Shown in pieces: positions 37,964 to 49,517 of a stretch of DNA of 64,000 nucleotides (position 1 is its first letter; the number at the start of each line of letters is the position of its first letter). Position numbers and translations under genes: made by a program. Under the pieces are notes generated by a model. That model was given only the letters and a program-made list of their open reading frames with translations. It did no database searches and was not told the DNA's origin. Source of the DNA: Haematococcus lacustris (taxonomy: Eukaryota > Chlorophyta > Chlorophyceae > Chlamydomonadales > Haematococcaceae); contig JASKMD010000149.1 in NCBI GenBank assembly GCA_030144725.1, positions 1 to 64,000 on the forward strand, in the 5' to 3' direction.

Positions 37964-39061
37964 GTCTTACTCGGGCGGCCCCAACATTCAAAAAATGGCA
38001 GTAAACCGACCCCTGGTAGTAGGACGGCTGTAACTCTGCACTCGCTGCGCCAAATTTAATGCTAGCTGGCTCAGTATGTAGCCAACCCAGCCAGCTACCT
38101 TTCATCCATCCAGAATAGTTATCCAGTCAGTAGGCCGTGCACAGCAAAGCATCAAAGTTAGTAATTCAAAATTGAGCCGGTTCGGGGCATGCAGTCATCG
38201 CTGCGACTTACAACATGCTACTTACTAGGTTGAGCTCATTTACGACAGTGTTACAAACGCTCATACTCAGATAAGGCAAAAGCTCACTTTGGTCTGTGAC
38301 CCCCAACTCCCTTAGCCGATCTCAGGGCCAGAGCCATGCAGTCAGTCGCACAACTCCACACCATGACCGAGTTTGGACTCGGCTCCTCTGAGAGTTACAC
38401 TCCCCTACATGCCATCCACCTGCGTGCAAAGTTTCATAGCTCAACTGCCACCCCACAGCCCCGTGGCCCTGATTCTGCTTGGAAAACATGATGTCACTTT
38501 GAAGATGTCAAACTGACAGAGGCCTGGGCTGTCTAATGTGCTATTTGTTTCAAGAAACTCGCCAACGGGTCTAGAACAAACATAGTGTGGCCATTTTCGT
38601 GTGGGTGCAGCGGATGCAACACAGTGAAGGACACAGTGGAGGAGGGGGGGGTGTAAACCGGTGATACCTAGTGTGCGCCGACCCAAATGGTGTATTCGGC
38701 GGAAGTGAGCACATCTATTATGTTTCATTCACCCCGTCTAGGTGCCCTGCACGCCCGGCAGGCATCGCGCTGGGTGTTGGCCGGACATTTCATTTGTGCA
38801 CAACCCGCTCATTGCGTTAGGTGGATGGCGCCACAGGGATGTGGCTCACCGTCCCAAGGATACCCGTATCGCCGCTGTGGCTTGTTCGCGGGCACATGTG
38901 GCAGTACGCGAGCAAAGACTCCAATGGCTTGCGCTGATGGTCAAATGACGCGCATTGCTTTGCAGATACCAATGTGATAAACGGTATCGAAGACGGTGCA
39001 GATTTGAGAGAGTATTTGCATGCACATTACCACCCCCATGTTGGGGCCGCCCGAGTCTTAC
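37964..39061 (+). mobile_element. Non-autonomous TIR element, copy a, with 7-bp target duplication
   Basis: The element spans 37971-39054. Its ends are TCGGGCGGCCCCAACA and the inverse TGTTGGGGCCGCCCGA. Perfect 7-bp direct repeats GTCTTAC flank it (37964-37970, 39055-39061). The interior matches copy b (44636-45859) in inverse orientation over most of its length and copies c and d in part. It has no intact transposase; the best frame (38742-38948) is a short degenerate peptide. Copy a lacks about 130 bp that copy b carries (about 45495-45630). Confidence 0.85.
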
Positions 39062-39450
39062 ACCGCTTAAGCCGCTAGGCTGCTTGCAAGATGGACAAAC
39101 AAAGGTGCATATGGGCTCAAAAGGAAGTCATGCAAGTTCTCATTATTGTTATGGAAAGACATGGCAAATCCTCGTGGCAGTGCACTCAAAGAATGAAATG
39201 CATGGCGTCATCCACTACCTCTGTGCATCTGGTGCATGTGCTATCAATGGAAGTAACCCCCTTAAACCGAGCCTTCTCCACCCCCAAACCGCTGTTGCCT
39301 AACCTGAACCTAGTCAAGCTCGTGCGAACTTCTGTAGAGAGCTGCCTGTTCAGCAGGTGTGGTGCCATGTGATTGATGCCAATGCCGTCCCCATGCTGGA
39401 ACCATGCAGCATACGAACATCTCTCCCGATGCACCGTCTCAGGCAACCTA
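39062..39450 (-). mobile_element. LINE (non-LTR retrotransposon) 3' fragment
   Basis: The minus strand encodes the C-terminal end of a reverse-transcriptase polyprotein: LTRFRLGNSGLGVEKARF, then CTRCTEVVDDAMHFIL, a C..C..H..C zinc-knuckle typical of LINE C-termini. The 3' UTR ends at GCGGTGTAAG. Related copies lie at 44494, 45868 and 62955. The fragment is truncated at its 5' side. Confidence 0.75.
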
Positions 39451-40165
39451 GGGTCTCCCTCAAACCCAGCCCAACGCCTCCCCCACCTCTTAAGCCACTT
39501 GACTCAAGGTGAACTCACCCCCCATCAGCTCTCTGGCGGCCAACTGGAAATGAGCACTCCAGCTTGCCTGACAGCTTCTGCCTAGCTCCACATCTGCCTT
39601 GATGTGTGCTAGCTAAGGACACTGCTAATGAACATCATTTAAGCCTGGTGTTTCATGCAGATGGCATTGTCCCAGGTTTCATTCGGCTGGACCCTACCCC
39701 CCGTCCCAATTGCTGTCCCGGTAGTCTCCCGTCCCATGCAGTCCTTGAGCTATCATCAGCTACCACGCCGCTCCTTGGGCTACTCACAGCCAGCGTGCAG
39801 GTACTGCAAGCCTAGAGCCTAGCTAGTTGCAGTTGCAAGCTGTAGAGGGCTGTTCTGTCGGTGAGGTGGGTCCAAGGCCTGGTCCAAGGCCGAGTTCTCA
39901 CCAATGGTATTGGGTCATATCTTAAGTATTTCTACGGGTGCGCCTTGCTTACCATGCAAGGCATCTCCTGCAAGGGTGTTGGCTTGTGAGTAGTGCATCC
40001 CCTAGCTTAAGGCCAGAGTAAGGCTCCAATCGCTTGCAGGGGTTGAGTTGAGGTGAGTTGGATCGTTCATTTCTGCAGCTTGCAGCAGGGGGCAAGCGGT
40101 GCGTAAAACTGTCAAACTCACAGGCATATGCCCAAACAGTCTACACATGCCTGGCCGGCCAGCCC
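39451..40165. other. No gene recognised upstream of gene K
   Basis: Short ORFs only. The last part should contain the gene K promoter and 5' UTR. Confidence 0.5.
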
Positions 40166-43100
40166 ATGTCCGCGGCGACCAGAGTCCGCGGGGTCACACT
40201 AAACGATGTGAACGAATACGAAGTTCCTTCGACCCCATTTCTTGCGCTAGAGTCTGTGACACCTCGCAGCTGTATCTTTCATCGCGTTTCTATAACCTGC
40301 TACAATGGTGAGATGCAGCCACAATGTCAGGTAGTTATGCTGCAGAGGCCTACAATACATCTGCACACTCGCTCAGGGCTGTGGTTCAAGTACCGCGGGT
40401 AGTGCGTCCGCTCCCACACGTAAGGACTGCGATGACTTTCACCTCGAACATTTGTGGTGAGTTGATGTGTCCCTCCACACTGCTGGCAGATGCAAGAACA
40501 GGCACTAACTTGAGAGCCGAAGTGCCTGCGACAGTCCTTAGTTTGTGTGTATGTGTCCTTAGCGACTCCACCTAACTATGGATTGTACATTGCTTTCGGT
40601 GCACGTGCGCGCAGCTTTGAAGCTTTGGGTGTCACAAAGTTCGATGATTTTCTCGACAGCGTGGAAGACAGCGTGAACATGGTGGTGGACATCTCAAATG
40701 ACCTCAATGCAGCAATAGACCGGGTCAAGCATACTACGGCTGTTGTCACGGGTGCGATCCGCCCTTAGTTGGCAGCTGTGTCACGTAGTGAGCACTGTGA
40801 ACAGTGAACAGAGCTGTTGACCACAGGTGCATACCTTCGTAATGACCACAGGTGCATACCTTGTTGAAGTTGGGTGTGGCAAGACCACCAAGGACCACGA
40901 CCGCCTTCTTTTGACTGTCATTAAGGCCGCTGATGGCTCATACCCTACTGTTGCAGAGGTATGTGCTCTTCTCTGTCGGCTTTCGGCTACAGTGTGCTTG
41001 TCTGCATCTGCACAGCCACTGCACTACGGGCGACAAATCACCATAACCCTTATCTTGTTGTTATAGCTTGGCCTGCAACAGCTCTGTCACCATCTGTGCT
41101 GTGATGGCTTGTTCAGGTGCAAGCAGTCCACGGCGCTGCCAAGGCAGCTGACCAGCAGTTGGCCAAGGCCCGTGCCAGTCTCGTCAAAACGCACCCCACT
41201 GGGTTGCGTGTGGTAGAGGACATGCTGGCGCCTGCCTCCGCCCCGGTTACAGCCTTTAACACAGCCCTCACAGCGCTGCGCGTGGCTGTCAAGGGTGCTG
41301 GCCTGAGGGTCACACTAACCGTAAAGGCTGCAGGGGTGCCTGGCGGCTTGGGGGTGGAGGTAGACCTCATCAAGCCCAGCTTTCCAGACAAGAGCAAGCC
41401 AAAGTGGGACAAGGAGCCGCTGAGTGTGCTGGATGTGGCCCTCACAGAGCAGGTAAGTGGGCTGTACCGGCTCATGGTCCGCTGCTTAGAGGGGGCTTAA
41501 CCTCATTGTACCCAACCCGTGCTCCCCGTACACGCTAACACCCTGCATTGTCTCACCCATTCGATCTCAGGGCTGGTGTCTTTCCCTCCCTCTGCCTGCC
41601 TTCGCAGGCCAAGGCCATCAACACTGCAGAAGCTGCGCTGGCTGATGCCCTTGCCACTGTAGCCAAGGCCTTGAAGAGCTTGCCAGCCGCAGCCGGGACA
41701 CTTATTGTGAAAGGCAACAAGCTGCGGCCGGAGTATCCCAAGAAAGCCAAGAAGGCCAAGGGTAATGGGGGCAAGGACGAAGATGAGCAAGAGCCAACGG
41801 CGGATGAGAGCAAAGCGGTTGCTGAAGGCACAGAGAAGGATGATGACAAGCCGGATGATAAGGAAGATACCGATGATAAGGAAGGGACCATTGACAAGGA
41901 CAAGGAAGGGACAGCAGCTGAGAACGAGGAGAAGGAGGTGGCCGGGGCTGAGGCGGATGAGCCAAAGGCAACCAAGTCTGAGCCAAGCGCAGCCGAAGCA
42001 GACGAGGAAGGAAAAGAGGCAGCTGGCAAGGAGGGCAGCTGCTCTGATGAAGATGCCAAGGCCAAGGCTGCTAAGCCTTCTGCAGCTGCAACTCCCAACC
42101 CACACGCTGCAAGCCAGGCTGACCTGCGCAAAGCTGTGACGGCGGCAAATACTCAAATCTTCAAGCTGGTCAAGGCATGCGCCAGCATCAATGGCCCGGT
42201 GTCCTTGGTGCGGGGCCTTACGGTGGTGTTCCAAGACATTCGTGAAAAGATCATCAAGGCAGCGGGGGGGAGCGCAGTCCAGGTGCGACCAACCAGCATC
42301 AGCTGCGGTTGTGGCTAGGTGCAGCCGATGCATGCACTTGCAACTGCTGCTCCACAGCTGTCAGTGTGCTCTTTGTCTCAGCATGCACCCCTACCTACCT
42401 GGTCTGCTGCCTTGCTTGCTGCCTCCCACAGCTCGGCAACATAGTGAGCTTCAAACCCATCGTCACCTTCAATGAGGAGGGCGAGATGGTAAGATACATG
42501 GCCACAACCGGCTGTGCATTCTCAAACCTGCTATGGCTGTCACATTCGCACCAGCAAGTCTGATTGTTACTGGTGTGACACACTGTCCCATGTCCCTCTT
42601 GCTCTCTGCCCAGGACTTTGACTTTGACGTGAAGATCGACTTGCCTGAGTTCCAGGGCATGGGCCTCACAGACATCGTGAAGGCTCTGCCGGTGAGAGTC
42701 ACTGCAGCTATTGCCCCTGCACATGTGGGGCTACCCTAGCCTGGTCTGGCATGCGTCCAGGAAGGTGCACCCCAACCCCGTCTACTACAAAGTTTGAACA
42801 TCACCACTGCATGTGCGCGCCCTGCAGGGCTCGGCTCAGCTGGTGTATGCGTCTGTGCTGGACATGAAGAAGGACATCACTGCCCTGCTGCCAAGATTCA
42901 AGCAGATGAAGGATGAGGTGATGCAAATGGTGGACAGCGCTGACGAGGTGTTCAAAAACCCACAGGTGGGTGCTTTGCTCAAAATGCTGCAATGCAGAAA
43001 GACCGTCATAGTGCTCAGGCTGCGCCGTACAGCCTCTCGAGCCTGTCTGCGCTGCTGTCTGAGTGTTCGAGAAGATTCTAAAGTTGATTGCCTGTGCCTT

Positions 43101-43613
43101 CAACCTGTAGGACGCCATCAAGGAGGCAATGGGTGACAACGCCAACCCTATGGTGCGTGTGGGCAACACGCTATGGGCCACATCTCATGCTGTGTTGACT
43201 GCCTGCTGTGGGCTAGCTAGTGTTGTGGCTGCGTTGACCCCACCGCTGCTTGCTCGCTGTGTCCAGGTCGTGGTCAAGTTGGTGGCATCCGCCAGCAAGA
43301 ACCTGATGACAGTCAAGGACCTGGCCAAGGTGGCGCAGGTAAGAGCTCAGACCCTAGGCAGTGATTAGCCAGGCTGCAGATCTCAGACAGATCCAGGGAG
43401 TCCCTGAGGCTGCAGGAGTTAATGCCTTGCTTAAACATCTGAGCTCAATGCGGTCATCCCAGGACTCACACAACCTGGTACCTCCTTGCATCCGCTTGGC
43501 TGCCATGTCCATCACTGCTGCTGATGTTTGCACAGGTGTTTATAGCGTCACTGAAGAGACTGGCAGATGAGCTGCAAAACTCGGGAGCAGACATCCAGAA
43601 AGTGCTGGCATAG
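40166..43613 (+). CDS. Gene K: unrecognised family with an acidic Lys/Glu-rich insert, paralogue of gene J
   Basis: Function unknown. Eleven exons join in phase for about 637 residues: 40166-40307, 40563-40751, 40852-40958, 41117-41452, 41608-42282, 42432-42488, 42614-42691, 42828-42965, 43111-43152, 43267-43338, 43536-43613. The N-terminal part has KFDDFLDSVEDSVNMVVDI, the middle AKAINTAEAALADALATVAK followed by a highly charged, low-complexity stretch (KDEDEQEPTADESK and onward, about 110 residues) absent from gene J. The end is helical: VYASVLDMKKDITALLPRF, VVVKLVASASKNLMTV, FIASLKRLADELQNSGADI. No transmembrane segment, signal peptide or catalytic motif is evident. The helices resemble amphipathic coiled-coil or lipid-binding types, but that is only an impression. 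Gene J lies 3 kb upstream in the same orientation. Confidence 0.75.
40817..40860 (+). repeat. Duplicated splice-acceptor segment in gene K
   Basis: TGACCACAGGTGCATACCTT occurs twice in a row (from about 40818 and about 40842). Both copies contain a CACAG acceptor. Use of the first leads to an in-frame stop; the second (exon start 40852) keeps the reading frame. Confidence 0.85.
42987..43070. repeat. Dispersed repeat in gene K intron, shared with NDOR1 intron
   Basis: ATGCAGAAAGACCGTCATAG and the following GTGCTCAGGCTGCGCCGT, with CAGCCTCTCGAGCCTGTCTG, recur almost unchanged at about 59714-59810. The nature of the repeat is unknown. Confidence 0.8.
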
Positions 43614-44493
43614 GAAGATACCCCAGCTACAGCCACTCTCTGGTGGAGCTCTGGCTCTGGCTTTGTGACAACATTTGCTGGTCAGGAACAAGAATGCAGT
43701 AATAGTTGGTCTTCACACACTGCATGGAAAACACTTACCTGCATGACAATGTATCATTTCATACCAGCTGGCCTGCTTGCACAACTGCCACAGCAGCACG
43801 ATGAGTTGATGCGGTGATGGTGCATGGCATGGTGTTGTGTTGTTGTGCTTGATGCCTGCTTGCACACCTGTTGATGTCTGCTTGCATACATGATCCTGTC
43901 GAACCTCACCTGGCAAAGCTACACAGCCACGCCTGACAAGCCACGCCAGCCACGCCTGACCACACATCCTATGTCCCATGTACCTGCACGTTTTGTGCAA
44001 GGAAGCTGCGCCAGCCAGCATGGCAGTGCAGCAAAGCATTGCAATCTCACGCAGGCCAGACCGTGTGATGGAAATAAAGCTTGGCCTTGCTAATGCTCCC
44101 TTCATTGGTAACTGTCATCAATGAATTCCCATCATGATGCCATTTCACCGTTCATTGTGATGCAAAAAGAGCTGTAACGACACCCCTCCACCCTGAGATG
44201 CGGGTCCTATGATTGCTCCTTTGTCCACCCACATATTGCTGGCTGGGTCTGCAAGGGAGGTGCTGGCTGGGGGTCTGGATGTCTCTGCCTGTCTGTGGCT
44301 TGAAAAAAAAGCCGCCAGGCTGCTGAGCTGCTGCCGTCACACCTGGCGCTCACCCATACAAAGCTTCATCCAGCGACTGGCCTGGCAAATGATACGAGCA
44401 CCTATCGACATCAAGCTGTCATTGAAGTCAGGACGATGTCATGGACCATCGTCTATCATGTCGCATGGTTACGCCGGGCTCTGTACCCGGCCC
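43614..44493. other. Downstream of gene K; no gene recognised
   Basis: Likely 3' UTR of gene K, then short ORFs with no motif. Tandem CACGCC.GACAAGCC-like units at about 43925-43960. Confidence 0.5.
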
Positions 44494-44635
44494 AGTGTTA
44501 GGTGGCTTACACCGCTTAAGCTGTCAGCCGTTAGGGTGCTTGGCCGCCCTCCCCCTCGGGGTTCGGGACTTCCTGTAACGCACTTCAAAGCAAGGTGCAC
44601 ATGGGCTCGACATGAAGTCATGCAAGTTCTCATTA
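44494..44635 (-). mobile_element. LINE 3' end, interrupted by TIR element b
   Basis: Same 3' UTR as the LINE fragments at 39062 and 45868 (GGCTTACACCGCTTAAG, GTAACGCACTTCAAAGCAAG, CATGAAGTCATGCAAGTTCT). It breaks at CTCATTA, where TIR element b begins. The same LINE sequence resumes after the element at 45860 (CTCATTACTGTTCTGGAAAG). Confidence 0.85.
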
Positions 44636-45866
44636 TCAGGCGTTCCCAACATGGGGTTGGTAATGTTCATGCAAGTACTCTATCAATACTGCACTGTTTT
44701 CGATAGCGTTTATCACAATGGCATTGGCGGTTTAGTCCGCGTAATCTGACCATCAGCGCTAGCCATTGGAGTCTTTGCTCGTGTACTGCCACATGTGCCC
44801 GCGAACAAACCACAGCGGCGATACGGGTATCCTTGGGACGGTGAGCCACATCGCTGAGGCCCCATCTACCTAGCGTAGTGAGCTGGTTGTGCACAAATGG
44901 AATGTCCGGCTGACACCCAACGCGATGTCTGCCGGGCGTGCAGGGCACCTTGACGGGGTGATTGAAACATCTGGGCGTATTCGCTTTCGCCAAATACACC
45001 ATCTGGGTCGGCGCACACTAAGGTATCACCGGCTTACACCCCCCCCTCCTCCACTGTGTCCTCCACCGTGTTGCACCAGCTGCACCCATAGAAAAAGCGA
45101 TACGTAATGTTTGTTCTTAACCCATTGGCGCATCTATTGAAACAAACCGCACATTAAACAACCCAGGCCTCTATCAGTTTGACATCTTCAAGGTGACATC
45201 ATGTTTTCCAAGCAGAATCAGGGCCACGGGGCTGTGGGGTGGCAGTTGAGCTATAAAACTTTGCACGCAGGTGGATGGCATGTAGGGGAGTGTAACTCTC
45301 AGAGGAGCCGAGTCAAAACTCGGTCATGGTGTGGAGCTGTGTTACTGACTGCATGGCTCAGGCCTTGAGATCGGCTAAGGGAGTTGAGGGTCACAGACCA
45401 AAGTGGGCGTTTGGCTTATCTGAGTATGAGCGTTTGTAACAATGTCTGAGAGGAGCTTAACCTAGTAAGTAGCATGCTGTAAGTCCCAATGGTTGAGCTG
45501 TGGCATTGCCCTCCAGGTATGGGGGGAGGTGGGCTCAGTGTCACATTCCCGCAACCGCTCTCCGATCCGACTGCTGCTGTCGACGCGCACGCTCGCGTAG
45601 AGCAGCCTCAGCGACGCGGGCGGTCGTAGCGATGACTGCATGCTCCGCAACGGCTCGAATTTAAATCACCAACTTTGATGCTTTGCTGTGCACGACCTAC
45701 TGAGTGTAAAACTATTCTGGATGGTCGAAAGGTAGCTGGCCGGGTTGGCTACATTGTGAATCATATAGCATAATATTTGGCGCAGTGAGTGCAGAGTTAC
45801 AGCCGTCCTACTGCCAAGGGTCGGTTTCCTGTCATTTTCTGTTAGTTGGGAACACCTGACTCATTA
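44629..45866 (-). mobile_element. Non-autonomous TIR element, copy b, inserted in a LINE
   Basis: Element 44636-45859 with ends TCAGGCGTTCCCAAC and inverse GTTGGGAACACCTGA. Its 7-bp target duplication CTCATTA occurs at 44629-44635 and 45860-45866. It is inverted relative to copy a. A degenerate frame (45002-44667) encodes TPGRHRVGCQPDIPFVHN and VAHRPKDTRIAAVVCSRAHV, also readable in copies a and d. No catalytic transposase domain is recognisable. Confidence 0.88.
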
Positions 45867-45867
45867 C

Positions 45868-46365
45868 TGTTCTGGAAAGTCATGGTGATGATGATGTGGC
45901 TTACACCGCTTAAGCCGTTAGGCTGCTAGGCCGCCCTCCCCCTCTAGGGGTTCGAAACTTTCTATAACGCACTTCAAAGCAAGGCCGCCCTCCCCCTCTA
46001 GGGGTTCGGGGCTTTCTGCAACGCACTTCAGCAAGGTGCACAAACAAAGGTGCACATGGGCTCAACATGAAGTCATGCAAGTTCTCCTTATTGTTCTGGA
46101 AAGTCATGGCAAATCCGCCTGCTGCGTGTTGGAACTCGTGGCAGTGCACTCAAAGAATGAAATGCATGGCGTCATCCACTACCTCTGTGCATCTGGTGCA
46201 TGTGCGATCAATGGAAGTAACCCCCTCAAACCGAGCCTTCTCCACCCCCAAACCGCTGTTGCCTAACCTGAACCTTGTCAAGCTCGTGAGAACTTCTATA
46301 GAGAGCTGTCTGGTTAGCAGGTGTGGTGCCATGTGATTGATGCCAATGCCGCTCAAACCATGCAA
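45868..46365 (-). mobile_element. LINE fragment with RT C-terminal zinc knuckle
   Basis: After the remainder of the interrupted LINE (to about 45886) comes a second LINE 3' end, starting with a TGATGATGATG tail and GGCTTACACCGC. The 3' UTR contains a 65-bp tandem duplication (about 45930-46030, GGCCGCCCTCCCCCTCTAGG). The minus-strand frame 46365-46150 encodes LTSLTRFRLGNSGLGVEKAR and CTRCTEVVDDAMHFILEC. The M14 gene start codon lies 29 bp beyond. Confidence 0.8.
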
Positions 46366-46393
46366 AGCCCAGCGGGTGGGAAGCTGGGCTGCA

Positions 46394-49300
46394 ATGAATG
46401 CGCCACTGCTACTCCATTTCTTGTTGTTGCTCGTCCCGGGTTGCGCCGCTCTGTATCACACGCTGGGCGAAACGCTACACTACCTGGTCCATGCGGCCAA
46501 ACGTAACGCTGGATTCCACTACGAGGAGCTAAGACTGCACGTCAACGGCACGGTGCTACCTTTGGCGACCATCACGGACGGCATCCAAGGTGGCTGTCGT
46601 GACCCAGCTGCTCCTCACGTTCTTATCGGAGGTTGCAGGCACTGCTTGACGCAGGGGCCTTGCCCCCTGTGTGTGCAAGCAGGAGCAACTAACTCAAAGC
46701 CCACAGTGGTGTTGGTGTTTGGGGAGCACAGCAGGGAGGTAAGTGGCATGGCACTACTGCATTCCAGCCCCTGGAAACCACGTGCGAGCCAGGACTCTTA
46801 GCGGTCCTGCCACTAATTACGCATACCTGCATGATTAAGCAGCAGGGGTTCACAGTTTGCAATGCCCTCAACATCGTTAGGCTTGAGGAGCGACTTTGGA
46901 GGCCCTCAGACTGCTCCCTCCACCCAGGAAGCAATGCAGCCCATGGGCCACCCCTGACAGCTGCATGACTTTGATCAATGCCGCTCACAATGCCGCTCAC
47001 AAGAGCCACAAGGCTGCCTGCCACACCCAACACTTGCATGGCTCCAAACAAGACTCTGCTTCTTGCTAGCTACCAATCCAATGCCTGCTTCAGGCCTTGC
47101 TTGCTGCTAGCTAATGACGGCCAGCTAGCCAAATTGCAAGGCAGGCTCTTAGTGTCCCTTTGTGAACCCGTGCTGTGTCCAAAACCCGTCTTCCAATGCA
47201 GCCACCAAAGGACGCTGGACAGCTGGCCGACAAACAGTTTAGGCCTTGGGTAGCTGCTGGCCACCAGCTTAAGGCCTTGCTGGTACACTTCTGCCTAGGG
47301 AAGGCGGCATCCAATGTGTCAATGGTTGGGGCTAGCAGTCGATGCCCCGGTCCAGCCTTCAGCCTCATGTGCACGGTGCACCGCATCTGAGCCACTTCAG
47401 CTTTGTGGTGCGGCTGGGCAGCTGCTGCCAGCTGAGCCAATGAGCAGTAAGGGGACGCCCCAACTGCCATAGACAGCCGGCCAGCAGCCAGCACGTGGCT
47501 GGGGTTGGATGGGACCTCACCAGCCAGCTTGGCAGGTGCAGGGCAGCAGTGCGGCCAGTGCAGAGGCGTGGAGCATCCAGGTGCTGGGGCCTCTCTGCCT
47601 GGGTGCACCCCACCGCCTTGTGCTGCTGGCGCTGCTCGCAAGCTCAGGTCATCACAACAGAGCTGGGTCTATGGCTAGTGAGGGTGCTGCTGGGCGATGC
47701 CAACAGCTCAGCGCTGGCCTGGCCCCAGACGGCTGCAGCCATGGAGGAGGCAGGGCTGCTGGACGTCCCTGACAGCCAGCCAGGCAGCAGTCAGGGAGGT
47801 GGGCAGCAGCTGAGTGCGGTGGAGGCAGCAGCGCACTGGGCAGCGGTCATCAGACAGCACCTGGTGGTGCAGGTAGGTGCAGACCCTCTCTGTGCAGTCA
47901 CATTTGCGAGTCACACTTTTGCGCTGCCACTGTCCAGCCTATGGGGAAGTAGCAGGACAAAAGGCAGTGGATGCTCTGGGCGACAAGGCAGTGTCAGCAT
48001 GAACAGCATCAGCAGGAGCAGGGGCCAGGGCAGGGGCAGGACTGTTTAGCCAGAAGGAAGCCGGTGGGGCGAAGGGGCAATGGGCGGTCTGGGCAACTGG
48101 GAAGTGCAAGCAGCAGCAGCAGCAGTGTAAGAGATGTGAGTGGGCCTGCGCTGCCCCATTGCTGTGGGTGTTGCGGCAGGTCCTGCCAGTGGCAAACTTG
48201 GAGGGCCGGGTGGCTTTAGAAGGAGGCGAGCTGTGTCGCCGCAAGACACGTAGCGGCGTAGACCTCAACCGCAACTGGCCAATGGCCTGGCAGCCAGAAG
48301 TGAGGGGGGCGGGGGAGTGGAGTGGACCAGAAGAGGAGGGGAGGGGAGGGGGGACAGGGTGCAGCAGTGGCATCACAGCCAGGCAAGGGCAAGGCAAGGG
48401 GGTTCCCAGGCTGGCTGAGACCCTCAGGCCCGCCCATCCTGCCTTGCTGTGAGGTGAGGATCTGTCCCAGTGCTGGGCTGCGCCCCCCAGGCCTCCCTAC
48501 CCTAACGCCCTACCCTAACTACTTTCTGGCCATCCAGCGTGCGAGGTGAGCGGCTGGGGTGCATGCGCAGGATCCCAGCAGCGAGGTGTATGGCGGGCCG
48601 CACCCCCTGAGTGAGCCGCTGACACGCAAGCTCAAGGCGCTGGCTGAGCAGTGAGTGGTGCAGGGGACCCAGCCCACCGCAGCTCACCACTGCCCACCCC
48701 AGGGGCTGTGTCACACTTGTGTGTGCCTGGTCACACTTGTGAGGGGTGTGGCGCTGCAGCTGGCGGCCCCTGGGCCTCATCAACGTGCACTCAGGAGAGA
48801 GCGCGGCCTACTCACCATGGGACTCATGCGGTGCTGCCGCCCCGGGCCTGCCGGTAAGGGCGCGGGCATCAGGCCGGCTAGGCAGCTGAGCAGTTGAGCA
48901 GGCAGGCAGGTGGGGTGAGGTGGGGGAGGGGGTCAGGTTAGTGTTAGGTCAGGTCATGGTCACCAGGGTCATCAGGGTCGACCTGGGCTGGTGGATTAGG
49001 CAGTGTCAGGCAGCAAGCATCCCGGCCCTGCACAGTGTTGTTTCCACAACCAATGCTCAACGCTCTGCATGCTGTGAGCGGGACATGCAGTACGACCAGC
49101 TTGCACACATCCTCCGCCACCAGCCTTACTGCCCGCCCGCCCGCTTGCCCGCCCGCCACCCACAGTCTGACCTCGCGCCGCTGATGGACAGCGTGGGCCG
49201 CCTGTGCCGCTGCACTGTGGGCCCTGCGGGTGCAGTGTCCGGCTACCTGGCCTTCGGCACCTCCATGGACTGGTGAAGGGGTGGGGTGCAGTGGGGCAGG

Positions 49301-49454
49301 GAGTGGTGGGGTGATGGTGAGAGTATGTGTGAATGCTGAGGGTGCAGCCCTGCCATTACTGATGAGGGGTCAGAGTGATGATGATGATGGTGAGGGCTGT
49401 GTATGCCTGCACTGTACTGCCTGCCCGCAGCAGCCGTCTCTGCTGTTGCTACTG

Positions 49455-49517
<63 letters not shown>

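Noticed and set aside
38687..38977. Coding gene inside TIR element a (and equivalents in copies b and d)
   Set aside because: The peptide is similar between copies but frames are broken differently and no domain is recognisable; treated as element sequence.
41553..42333. Ser/Leu-rich ORFs antisense to gene K
   Set aside because: Mirror of the acidic Lys/Glu-rich exon; the plus frame is supported by splice phase and by gene J.
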